Below, in pieces: positions 16,740 to 24,527 of a stretch of 64,000 bases of DNA; the stretch's first letter is position 1, and the number at the start of each line of letters is the position of its first letter. This stretch comes from Lacibacter sediminis (GTDB lineage Bacteria > Bacteroidota > Bacteroidia > Chitinophagales > Chitinophagaceae): assembly GCF_014168535.1 (NCBI RefSeq), contig NZ_CP060007.1:4154001-4218000 (forward strand), given 5' to 3'. Made by a program: the position numbers and the translations under genes. A model generated the notes under the pieces. It made no database searches, was not told the origin of the DNA, and saw nothing but the letters and a program-made list of their open reading frames with translations.

Positions 16740-17225
16740 ATGACCGCCAGAGAATATAATGAATGTGTGACCCGGTATGCCGACAACGTATACCGTTTTA
16801 TCCTCAAGAATTTGGGGCACGAAGAAGATGCACGGGATGTTGTGCAGAGTGCTTTCGAAAAATTGTGGGTGAATAAAGACAATGTAGATAATGAGCGCAG
16901 CAAATCATACCTGTTTACCATTGCCTACAACCAGATGATCGATCACATTCGCAAACACAAACGGGTGAGCTTGCGGGATGAATTTTCGGAGGAAGTGAGA
17001 ATACAGGACCGGCCGCAGCATAATATGAAGAAAGTGCTGGAAGAAGCACTGGCCCGGTTGAGTGAAACGGCAAGAAGTTTGGTTTTATTAAAAGATTATG
17101 AAGGATACAGTTACGACGAGATCGGAGAAATAACGGGATTGAACGAAAGCCAGGTAAAAGTTTATTTGCACAGAGCAAGATTACAGTTGAAGAATTATTT
17201 AGTGAGTATTGAAAATGTAATGTAG
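16740..17225 (+). CDS. ECF-type RNA polymerase sigma factor
   Basis: A 161-aa sigma-70 family factor of the extracytoplasmic-function group. Region 2 covers about residues 8-70, with NLGHEEDARDVVQSAFEKLW and the -10-recognition helix SKSYLFTIAYNQMIDHIRKH. Region 4 (about 100-152) has LSETARSLVLLKDYEGYSYD and the helix-turn-helix EIGEITGLNESQVKVYLHRA. It is followed 50 nt later by its probable anti-sigma gene and then an outer-membrane protein gene. A small inverted repeat, CAGTAT/ATACTG at 16686-16702, lies 37 nt upstream of the start and could be an operator. Confidence 0.93.
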   Translation: MTAREYNECVTRYADNVYRFILKNLGHEEDARDVVQSAFEKLWVNKDNVDNERSKSYLFTIAYNQMIDHIRKHKRVSLRDEFSEEVRIQDRPQHNMKKVLEEALARLSETARSLVLLKDYEGYSYDEIGEITGLNESQVKVYLHRARLQLKNYLVSIENVM

Positions 17226-17275
17226 TTGAAAGAACCAAGGCACAAGATCCAAGGTTCAAAAAATAAACACAAACA

Positions 17276-18346
17276 ATGAATATTAACCGCCATAATTACG
17301 AAGAGTTTTTCCTCCTGTATGTTGACAATGAGTTGACAGCCGGGCAGCGGAAAATTGTGGAAGCATTTGTGGCGACCAACCCTGATCTGCAGGAAGAATT
17401 TGAATTAATTCAACAGGCAAAATTTACAGATGATGTAAAACTGGACCAGTCATTCATCAACTCTTTACTTAAACCTGTTGATGAAGAAAGTACTGTCAGC
17501 GAAGAGCAATTATTACTTTATGTTGATAATGAATTAAGAGCTGATGAAAAAGCTGCAGTTGAAAAAGAACTGGTAGCAAACACTTCTTTACAAAACGAAT
17601 TGCAATGGCTCCGTCGTAGCCAGGTATCGCCTGATACATCTATTGTATTCCCTGATAAATCATTATTGTACAAGCAAGCCGAACCTGCACGTGTGTTCTC
17701 TATGAGCATGACTGCCAGGAGATGGAGCGCAGCAGCTGCCGTTGTGGTATTGCTGGGCAGTGCGATGTGGTTGATGTTGGATGGAACAAAAACAACGGAT
17801 AAGCCTGAATCCATTGCTGTAGTTAATGAACCAACAGTAAAAGAAAATCAATTCACCACACCTTTACCTGTTAAAGATTTGGTGAAGAAAACGCTTGAAG
17901 AACAAAAAAATGAATTCGGCGAAACAGCAGCTTCAACCGAATCAACTGAAAAAACAAAAACACCTGGTACAACTATCAATAATTCTGTTGCAGCAGTTAA
18001 CACAACTGAAAAAAAAGGAACAACAACTACTCCGGTTGTTGAACAATCAATAGATATTGCAAAGGCTGATGGTCCAGAAAAAATAATTGAAGAAAAAATT
18101 GACGCTCCCAGTAACATTTCTAAAACTTCAACCGTACAACCTATAGCAAACAACATCAGTTATGCTGCTTACAACAACGATGTTGCCGACGAAGAAGAGG
18201 ATGCACTCCTTAACGAAGAAAGGCAACGTAGAAGTGGAATAGCAGGACTGATTAAAAAAGCAAAACGGACGTTTGAACGTAAAACCGGTATTCAATCAAG
18301 CTCTTCCGAAGTACGCTTTGCAGTGTTTGCGGTAAACACCCAATAA
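17276..18346 (+). CDS. Probable membrane-bound anti-sigma factor with duplicated N-terminal domain
   Basis: A 356-aa protein with a single membrane segment at about 149-168. The cytoplasmic part contains two similar units. The first has LYVDNEL at 14-20, the second at 81-87, each followed by a matching helix pair (EAFVATNPDLQEEFELI and KELVANTSLQNELQWL). Their helical layout is that of zinc-finger-like anti-sigma domains without the zinc ligands. The periplasmic part (170-350) is a Thr/Lys/Glu-rich low-complexity region followed by a basic segment. Position directly after an ECF sigma gene and before an outer-membrane protein gene supports an anti-sigma role. The duplication is unusual: it might bind sigma twice or retain only one active unit. 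Confidence 0.8.
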   Translation: MNINRHNYEEFFLLYVDNELTAGQRKIVEAFVATNPDLQEEFELIQQAKFTDDVKLDQSFINSLLKPVDEESTVSEEQLLLYVDNELRADEKAAVEKELVANTSLQNELQWLRRSQVSPDTSIVFPDKSLLYKQAEPARVFSMSMTARRWSAAAAVVVLLGSAMWLMLDGTKTTDKPESIAVVNEPTVKENQFTTPLPVKDLVKKTLEEQKNEFGETAASTESTEKTKTPGTTINNSVAAVNTTEKKGTTTTPVVEQSIDIAKADGPEKIIEEKIDAPSNISKTSTVQPIANNISYAAYNNDVADEEEDALLNEERQRRSGIAGLIKKAKRTFERKTGIQSSSSEVRFAVFAVNTQ

Positions 18347-18371
18347 CAAAAAACTTTAAACGGAAATTTTT

Positions 18372-19223
18372 ATGAAGCAGTTTTTATTCTCATTGCTTGG
18401 TCTAGTACTATGCCTCGGCCTCAATGCACAAAGCGACACCACAAAACCACAAAGTGCCGATACGATCAAAGTCGGCAACATGATCATCATCAAAAAACAT
18501 GATGGTAAAGAAAAGAAAACAGAAAAAGATGACGAAGATGATGACGAAGGCACATCAGTTGAAATCAAAAAACGTAAAGAGTATAAAAAATCAAACGTAA
18601 GTACCAACTGGCTTATTCTTGATCTTGGTTTCTCCAACGTAAACGATCAAACAAATTATGCATCTCCTGAAGCACAGGCGTTTTTCCCAGGCGGAACAAA
18701 AGAGCAAATGGGTCTTCGTAACGGTCGCTCTATTAATGTAAACGTTTGGTTCTTTATACAGCGGGTTAATCTTATTAAACATGTGGTAAATCTGAAATAC
18801 GGTTTAGGAGTTGAAATGAATAACTACAGCTTTGAAAAAAGTATCCGTTACAATACCGAGCCTGTTACAAATATCACTATCGATAATTTCAAGTACAGAA
18901 AAAATAAACTGGCAGCCGATTATTTAACTGTACCCGTAATGCTCGATTTCAACTTTGCTCCCAAGCGCAAAAAAGGTTATGGCTTCAGCGCCGGTGTAAG
19001 TGCAGGTTATATGTATGCAGCCCGCCAAAAAATGAAGAGCGAACAAAACGGAAAGGAAAAAGTTAGAAGCGATTTCAACCTTGAGCCATGGAAGCTTTCT
19101 GCAATTGGTGAATTAAACCTTGGTGCGGTTGGCTTATACGGAAGCTATGCACTCAACAACTTACATAAAAACGGACTGGAACAAACTCCTTACAACTTTG
19201 GTATAAGATTCAGCAGCTGGTAA
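18372..19223 (+). CDS. Outer-membrane beta-barrel protein
   Basis: A 283-aa protein with signal peptide MKQFLFSLLGLVLCLGLNA. Residues about 40-75 are very charged (EKKTEKDDEDDDEGTSVEIK), then alternating beta strands run to a C-terminal strand ending in an aromatic residue (FGIRFSSW), as in outer-membrane barrels. The pattern fits PorT/outer-membrane-beta-barrel family proteins common in Bacteroidota. It starts 25 nt after the anti-sigma gene and is probably the third gene of that unit; an ECF system controlling an envelope protein is a common layout. Tandem hairpins follow the stop. Confidence 0.8.
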   Translation: MKQFLFSLLGLVLCLGLNAQSDTTKPQSADTIKVGNMIIIKKHDGKEKKTEKDDEDDDEGTSVEIKKRKEYKKSNVSTNWLILDLGFSNVNDQTNYASPEAQAFFPGGTKEQMGLRNGRSINVNVWFFIQRVNLIKHVVNLKYGLGVEMNNYSFEKSIRYNTEPVTNITIDNFKYRKNKLAADYLTVPVMLDFNFAPKRKKGYGFSAGVSAGYMYAARQKMKSEQNGKEKVRSDFNLEPWKLSAIGELNLGAVGLYGSYALNNLHKNGLEQTPYNFGIRFSSW

Positions 19224-19280
19224 TACAGCTCACGCTGTATTCTCTGGCTAACCGCTTCTCTTTCGAGGAGCGGTTTTTTT
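19222..19280 (+). terminator. Tandem hairpins ending the sigma / anti-sigma / OMP unit
   Basis: AATACAGC/GCTGTATT (19222-19241) forms an 8-bp hairpin right at the stop codon. It is followed by ACCGCTTCTC/GAGGAGCGGT (19251-19274, one wobble pair, 4-nt loop) and a run of T. The second is a textbook rho-independent terminator. Confidence 0.85.
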
Positions 19281-19376
19281 ATGGGCAGGTCACGCAAAGA
19301 GGGTGACCCACCCGCCTTGAATAAACACTTCTATAACTTCAGAATTTCATTACTTTGCCGAACTAAAAAGAAAAAC

Positions 19377-19784
19377 ATGAGTTATAAAGTGATCGACATT
19401 GAAGGCATCGGGCCAAACTATGCAGCACGATTGGAAACAATGGCCATTTTTACAACAGACGATCTGCTGGCGCAAGGCGGAACAAAAAAAGGACGGGTTG
19501 CAATCAATGAAATAACTCAGATTCCTGAGAACCTTATTCTTACCTGGGTGAACCATGCCGATCTCCATCGTATAAACGGCGTTGCCGGACAAACAGCCGA
19601 GTTACTGGAAGCAGCAGGAGTTGATACTGTGAAAGAACTTGCAACACGCAATGCCGAAAACCTGCGTATAAAAATGGTAGAGACAAATGAAAAGTTTGGG
19701 TTAACCGGTAAAGTTCCATCGGCAGAAACATTAGCAGCCATGATTGCCGAGGCAAAAACACTGGAGCAAAAAGTTTTTCACTAA
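19377..19784 (+). CDS. DUF4332 helix-hairpin-helix-like protein
   Basis: A 135-aa protein; the longer frame from 19281 starts inside the preceding terminator, so the ATG at 19377 is used. It contains two helix-hairpin-helix-like units: DIEGIGPNYAARLETMAIFT with a lead-in KVI, and RINGVAGQTAELLEAAGVDT. This is the pattern of DUF4332. Such units usually contact DNA or proteins, but no function has been shown for this family to my knowledge. No signal peptide. It is a single-gene unit bounded by terminators on both sides. Confidence 0.85.
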   Translation: MSYKVIDIEGIGPNYAARLETMAIFTTDDLLAQGGTKKGRVAINEITQIPENLILTWVNHADLHRINGVAGQTAELLEAAGVDTVKELATRNAENLRIKMVETNEKFGLTGKVPSAETLAAMIAEAKTLEQKVFH

Positions 19785-19803
19785 GCATTCTTACGAATAA
19801 AAA

Positions 19804-19835
19804 ATAAAGCCGCCTCATTTACAGGGCGGCTTTAT
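19804..19835 (+). terminator. Terminator after the DUF4332 gene
   Basis: ATAAAGCCGCC and GGCGGCTTTAT form an 11-bp stem with a short loop, followed by a modest T-rich stretch. It begins 20 nt after the stop codon. Confidence 0.8.
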
Positions 19836-19948
19836 TGTATCACTTCAAACAAGGTTATCCACCACTTCTCCATAAAGGGATTGTTAATTAAATTCACGTT
19901 CATACTATAGCATAATTATTGCCCGTTAATTCTGTACTGTTGAAATGA

Positions 19949-20003
19949 GTCATAAAAAATTAATGAGCAATTTCCCAATACAGTGCTATTGATTTTTTAT
20001 GAC
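19949..20003. promoter_or_regulatory. Perfect 12-bp inverted repeat upstream of the L,D-transpeptidase gene
   Basis: GTCATAAAAAAT (19949-19960) and ATTTTTTATGAC (19992-20003) are exact inverted copies 31 nt apart, 58 nt before the next gene. They could be paired operator sites or a long hairpin. The AT-rich arms make the stem weak as a terminator. Confidence 0.4.
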
Positions 20004-20060
20004 GAATAGCAACTGGTAATTAAACAAATCAGAAAAGAAGCAGTTGAAAACAACGTGTAC

Positions 20061-20618
20061 ATGAAGAACCGATCAACCCCACTTATTTTTTGTTGCGTGC
20101 TGATGCTGTTGTTATCAGGGTTTAGTTTTTTCAGCCGGAGTAAAACATCTATTCACAAACCAGCTGTAAGAAAATCAGCTTACTACAAAGTAGTTATCGA
20201 TAAAAGTAACTACGAGTTGAAAGTGTATGATGAAGAAGGATGGTTGTTTACTTATCCTGTTGTGTTTGGTTCAAGTGAACTGACCGACAAAATGATGGAA
20301 GGCGACCGCCGCACACCGGAAGGCACTTACAGGATTATTGCCAAAAAACTCCATGCCGAATGGGGGCATTTTTTATTGCTCGACTATCCCACACAAAGTG
20401 ATATTGAAAAATTCAATGCCCGTAAATCGCAGGGTGTTATTCCAGCCAATGCAAGACCGGGCGGAGGTATTGGCATACATGCAACACGAAGAAATGAAGA
20501 TCGTTTTGTAGACTACTATTACAACTGGACCTTGGGTTGCATTTCCACCAAACGTGAGTACGCTAAAGAATTATATACACTCCTTCCTGTTGGCACTGAA
20601 GTAACCATACTCCGGTAA
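20061..20618 (+). CDS. L,D-transpeptidase (YkuD) family protein
   Basis: A 185-aa protein from the ATG at 20061 (a GTG at 20055 is the alternative). Residues 5-25 are a membrane anchor or uncleaved signal. The YkuD domain spans about 42-183: YYKVVIDKSNYELKVYD, then TPEGTYRI, the active-site histidine in GIGIHATRR (His140) and the nucleophile in NWTLGCIST (Cys160). The family forms 3-3 peptidoglycan cross-links or attaches proteins to the wall in the periplasm. The usual (S/T)HGC(I/V)R is here TLGCIS, as in the YafK/ErfK-like branch. Its upstream DNA has a perfect inverted repeat. It stands alone. Confidence 0.88.
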   Translation: MKNRSTPLIFCCVLMLLLSGFSFFSRSKTSIHKPAVRKSAYYKVVIDKSNYELKVYDEEGWLFTYPVVFGSSELTDKMMEGDRRTPEGTYRIIAKKLHAEWGHFLLLDYPTQSDIEKFNARKSQGVIPANARPGGGIGIHATRRNEDRFVDYYYNWTLGCISTKREYAKELYTLLPVGTEVTILR

Positions 20619-20684
20619 AATACCGTCTTAAGGGTATACCCTTAGTAAAAAGGAAGTGCTTTATTTGGTTTCAAACTCCACAAC

Positions 20685-22277
20685 ATGAAACCAATGAATT
20701 TTCTGTTACTCCTCTTGATGGGTAGCAGTCTTGCAACGCAAGCCCAAAAACTTTCCAAAGAAGGAACACACGAAATTTCAAAAAAAGCAAACAAAGGCTA
20801 CTTGTATGAGCCAACGGTAGATGAGGCAAAGAACGAGGTGACCATGACCTATGTTACCAAAGCATCAGGTCGGAAAGCAAAATTTGAAATTTACAAATTT
20901 GACCTTGAATTCAATTTCAAGGGAATGGAAGAAAGCGAACAACCCCTTGAAAAACTTAAAGGCTACCGGGCAGATAAAGGCGATGAATGGGAAATGCCTG
21001 CAGTATCAGTTGAAAAAAATTTCATGGGTACGCTGATGCTGCGCAGGAAGATCATTAAAAAGAAATGGAACTGGTTTTGGGGTGGTTATGATATTAAGAT
21101 CGAACAGAAAGAAAAACTTAAACCTAAATCAGAAGATGGAAATAAGTTTTTCTATCTGTCGCATGCTGAGCAGAATGAAAGCGGAAGCGTGATCATCATT
21201 GCCGGTGAAAAAGGAGACCGCAGCGATCCAATGCGTCAATACAAACGCATTCACATATTAAGATATGATGCAGAACTAAATCAATTGGCAGATAAAGTAC
21301 TTGAATTTCAATATCCGCAGTTAATTGCTGCTGTTAATACAGATGATGCAGATGAGGATGCAGAACTGGATGAAGATATTACGATCCTGTTTGCTCCAAT
21401 GGGCGGCAAAGGAATGAATAAAGTGGCCGATCCAAATGGCGGAAACTATAGCTATGTACGTATTGCTTCAAGTGCAGAAATTAAAGAACGTGTATCCATT
21501 TCTTCAAATCATGGCATCTTCGATGGTTCATTTGTAAAGGTTGGAAATGCTATGATGATCTACGGACCAGCTAATGATAATAAAACAGACTATCTGAATG
21601 AAAAACCAGCCGACGATCAATTCAAAGCAAAGAATTTTCAAATTGTAAAAATTGAAAATGGACAAGTAGCTTATGTTACAAGCACACCAATTTCAGAGTT
21701 TGAGAAGAAAGCGCAAAATCCCCCTTCACAAAAAAAGTCACCTGATTACAAAGGCCGAAAATTCAGAGTAGCAGACATACGCCAAACAATGAATGGCGAT
21801 CTGTTGATAACAGGTCAGAATTATTCAACACCCAGCGGATTACGCCGTTCATCTGGCACAACAGATTACACAGATATTATCATGATTCATTTTGACAGTA
21901 AGGGAAATCTGAAAGCACAGTATGGTGTACGTCGTGAAGAAAATGATAAAGAAGCTAAAATGGCTCCAAACTCGCAGATACTTGTTGAAAGCACCGATGG
22001 CAGTAGTTTATACTGGGTGATCCTTGAAATGGAAGGTGTTAAAACAGAAAAAGAACTCGGCGACAGTAAGTATAAATTCCTTGTTTATCCGAATGTAACA
22101 AAGATCAATTTAGCAACAGCCAACATTGGTGAGTTTACTCAATTTGGCCAAGGCAAAACAGATTATTATGTGAACAATAAATATCCATTTCTGCCGATTG
22201 GCAAAGGGCAGGTTGTATTTCTTGGTGAAACCAAGAGTGGAAAAACATTATGGTTTGCAAAAATGCCGCTTGAATAA
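20685..22277 (+). CDS. Secreted protein of unknown function
   Basis: A 530-aa protein with a signal peptide (MKPMNFLLLLLMGSSLATQAQ). The mature part is rich in repeated beta-strand units of the type FYLSHAEQNESGSVIIIAGEK and ILRYDAELNQLADKVLEF, giving the impression of a beta-propeller-like fold with strands ending in short polar turns. There is no lipobox and no T9SS sorting domain at the C-terminus, so it is probably periplasmic. I do not recognise the family. It is monocistronic, with a terminator shared with the convergent acs gene. Confidence 0.8.
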   Translation: MKPMNFLLLLLMGSSLATQAQKLSKEGTHEISKKANKGYLYEPTVDEAKNEVTMTYVTKASGRKAKFEIYKFDLEFNFKGMEESEQPLEKLKGYRADKGDEWEMPAVSVEKNFMGTLMLRRKIIKKKWNWFWGGYDIKIEQKEKLKPKSEDGNKFFYLSHAEQNESGSVIIIAGEKGDRSDPMRQYKRIHILRYDAELNQLADKVLEFQYPQLIAAVNTDDADEDAELDEDITILFAPMGGKGMNKVADPNGGNYSYVRIASSAEIKERVSISSNHGIFDGSFVKVGNAMMIYGPANDNKTDYLNEKPADDQFKAKNFQIVKIENGQVAYVTSTPISEFEKKAQNPPSQKKSPDYKGRKFRVADIRQTMNGDLLITGQNYSTPSGLRRSSGTTDYTDIIMIHFDSKGNLKAQYGVRREENDKEAKMAPNSQILVESTDGSSLYWVILEMEGVKTEKELGDSKYKFLVYPNVTKINLATANIGEFTQFGQGKTDYYVNNKYPFLPIGKGQVVFLGETKSGKTLWFAKMPLE

Positions 22278-22337
22278 AATTCTTCAGCGATTTAAAAAAC
22301 TTACACGGATCGATACCCAAAATCCACTTGTAAGAAA

Positions 22338-22377
22338 AAGCCCCGACGTAGGTTTCGGGGCTTCTCTTTTTATAATT
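22338..22377. terminator. Bidirectional terminator between the 530-aa gene and acs
   Basis: AAGCCCCGA (22338-22346) and TCGGGGCTT (22354-22362) make a 9-bp GC-rich stem with T-rich DNA on the right and A-rich DNA on the left. It can therefore end both convergent transcripts. It abuts the acs stop codon. Confidence 0.85.
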
Positions 22378-24313
22378 TTCCATTTTTAATTTCTTCAACA
22401 ACTCCGGGGTCGAGCAGCGTTGATATATCACCGAGATTTGAAATTTCACCTTCAGCAATTTTTCTCAGAATGCGTCGCATGATCTTACCACTTCTTGTTT
22501 TTGGCAAGCCGCTTACAAACTGAATCTTATCAGGTTTTGCAATCGGGCCAATAACACGGGTTACTGTTTGTAAAATATCCTTGCGTGTAAGATCTTCATC
22601 ATTGTTATGCATGTGACCATAAATCACATACGCATAAATACCTTGTCCTTTTACATCATGCGGATAACCAACCACAGCGCTTTCCACAACACCTGCATGC
22701 ATATTGATGGCATTCTCTACTTCAGCAGTACCAATACGGTGACCGCTTACATTCAACACATCATCCACCCTTCCGGTAATTCGGTAGAATCCATTTTCAT
22801 CTTTCAACGCACCATCACCCGTGAAGTATAAATTTTCATAGGTTGCAAAATAGTTTTGCCGGCAACGCTCATGATCGCCATAAGTTGTACGAAGTATTGC
22901 AGGCCATGGTGCTTTTATACAAAGGTTTCCTTTCAAATGACCATGCTCATCTTTCTCCGTCACTTCTTTTCCATTTTCATCAACCAAAATCGGTTGCACG
23001 CCCGGCATCGGTAATGTTGCCCAACTTGGTTTAGCAGGTGTAACACCAGCCATGTTTGAAATTAAACAACCACCTGTTTCTGTTTGCCACCATGTATCAA
23101 CAATAGGACATTTGCCTTTGCCTACATGTTCATCATACCAATGCCATGCTTCTTCATTGATAGGTTCACCAACTGTGCCCAATATTTTTAATGAGGAAAG
23201 ATCTTTTCCTTTTAATGGATCTAAACCAAAGCCCATCAAACTGCGGATGGCAGTTGGTGCTGTGTACAGAATATTTACTTTATGCTTATCAACGATATCC
23301 CAGAAACGACCTGCATCGGGCCATGTAGGAATACCTTCAAACATCAATGATGTAGCGCCTGCACTTAACGGACCGTATAAAATATAACTATGGCCTGTGA
23401 TCCAACCTATATCGGCTGTGCAAAAATGCACATCACCTTTCTTGTATTGGAATGTATTGACAAACGTGTAGTTCGTCCAGATCATATAACCCGCACTGCT
23501 ATGCACCACACCTTTTGGTTTACCTGTTGAACCACTTGTATACAAGATGAATAATGGATCTTCAGCATCCATCTCTTCTGCAGGAAAACTTACCACACCA
23601 TTTTTCTCCACTTGGTGCTCAGCAAACTCCATTTCATCTTCCCACCACACATCTCTTCCTTTCAACATAGAAACAGGTGTGCGTGTCCGTGTGTAAACAA
23701 TTACTTTTTTTACTGTGCGGTTACCAATGAGTGCATCATCAATTACACTCTTCAGCGGAATATCTTTATTACCACGATAAGCACCATCGCAGGTAACAAT
23801 AAATTCAGCTTGTGCATCATACAAACGATCAGCAATACTTTGTGCAGAGAAACCTCCAAAGATCACACTATGTATAGCGCCAATGCGTGCACAGCCTAAC
23901 ACCGCATACGCCAACTCAGGTACCATGCCCATATAAATACAAACACGATCGCCTTTTTTCACACCATTGTTAATGAGTACCTGTGCAAACTGGCAAACAC
24001 GTTTATGTAAACGGTTATATGTTACTACACGAACTCTTTCTTCAGGATTGTTTGGCTCCCAGATGATAGCAGGTTTGTCGCCCATTGTTTCCAGGTGGCG
24101 ATCAATACAATTTTCAGTGATGTTGAGCTTTGCACCTTTGAACCATTCTACTTTTGGTTCTTTGAAATTCCATTCAAGAACCTTGTCCCATTTTTTTCGG
24201 AAATGAAAATGTTCAGCGATTGAACCCCAGAACTCTTCCGGTTGTTCAACACTTTTTTGATATGCTTCTTTGTACTCTTCGTAAGACTTGATCTGGTAAG
24301 GATATGACATCAT
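22370..24313 (-). CDS. acs: Acetyl-coenzyme A synthetase
   Basis: A 647-aa AMP-forming acetate-CoA ligase, which activates acetate to acetyl-CoA through acetyl-AMP in the cytoplasm. The ATP/AMP-binding motif is YTSGSTGKPKGVVHSSAGY, followed by DTWWQTETGG. The hinge region has GRVDDVLNVSGHRIGTAEVE, and the C-terminal PKTRSGKIMRRILRK holds the catalytic lysine that in known enzymes is controlled by acetylation. Length equals that of the enterobacterial enzyme. Two adjacent ATGs (24313 and 24310) begin the gene. It is a single-gene unit with a terminator just beyond the stop. Confidence 0.96.
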   Translation of the reverse strand: MMSYPYQIKSYEEYKEAYQKSVEQPEEFWGSIAEHFHFRKKWDKVLEWNFKEPKVEWFKGAKLNITENCIDRHLETMGDKPAIIWEPNNPEERVRVVTYNRLHKRVCQFAQVLINNGVKKGDRVCIYMGMVPELAYAVLGCARIGAIHSVIFGGFSAQSIADRLYDAQAEFIVTCDGAYRGNKDIPLKSVIDDALIGNRTVKKVIVYTRTRTPVSMLKGRDVWWEDEMEFAEHQVEKNGVVSFPAEEMDAEDPLFILYTSGSTGKPKGVVHSSAGYMIWTNYTFVNTFQYKKGDVHFCTADIGWITGHSYILYGPLSAGATSLMFEGIPTWPDAGRFWDIVDKHKVNILYTAPTAIRSLMGFGLDPLKGKDLSSLKILGTVGEPINEEAWHWYDEHVGKGKCPIVDTWWQTETGGCLISNMAGVTPAKPSWATLPMPGVQPILVDENGKEVTEKDEHGHLKGNLCIKAPWPAILRTTYGDHERCRQNYFATYENLYFTGDGALKDENGFYRITGRVDDVLNVSGHRIGTAEVENAINMHAGVVESAVVGYPHDVKGQGIYAYVIYGHMHNNDEDLTRKDILQTVTRVIGPIAKPDKIQFVSGLPKTRSGKIMRRILRKIAEGEISNLGDISTLLDPGVVEEIKNGKL

Positions 24314-24396
24314 TCGTTCTTTGGGCCGTAAATATAAAAATATTGCAGCCTTATGCAGCGAATTTTATTCGGCATCGGTCTTTTTATTGAAAGAAA

Positions 24397-24482
24397 ACAG
24401 ACAATACCCTATTGATCTGTTCGATGTCTGTTCATATGGTTGGTTTTTTATGAAAGCCCTTGTTGTTCAGCAAGGGCTTTTT
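24397..24482 (+). promoter_or_regulatory. Structured leader with terminator hairpin upstream of the T9SS cargo gene
   Basis: ACAGACA (24397-24403) can pair with TGTCTGT (24425-24431). It is followed by a perfect stem AAAGCCCTTG/CAAGGGCTTT (24453-24480) with an 8-nt loop and a T-rich tail. No plus-strand gene ends here, since acs on the left is on the minus strand. The hairpin is therefore either an attenuator in the leader of the next gene or the end of a short noncoding RNA. Confidence 0.45.
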
Positions 24483-24527
24483 GTTTGTTGTGAATGAATG
24501 TTTACATTTAAGTTTCTTAAGCAACCG

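Noticed and set aside
24391..24482. tRNA or known riboswitch in the 24.4-kb leader
   Set aside because: Two stems are visible but no cloverleaf, no conserved T-loop sequence and no riboswitch core that I recognise.
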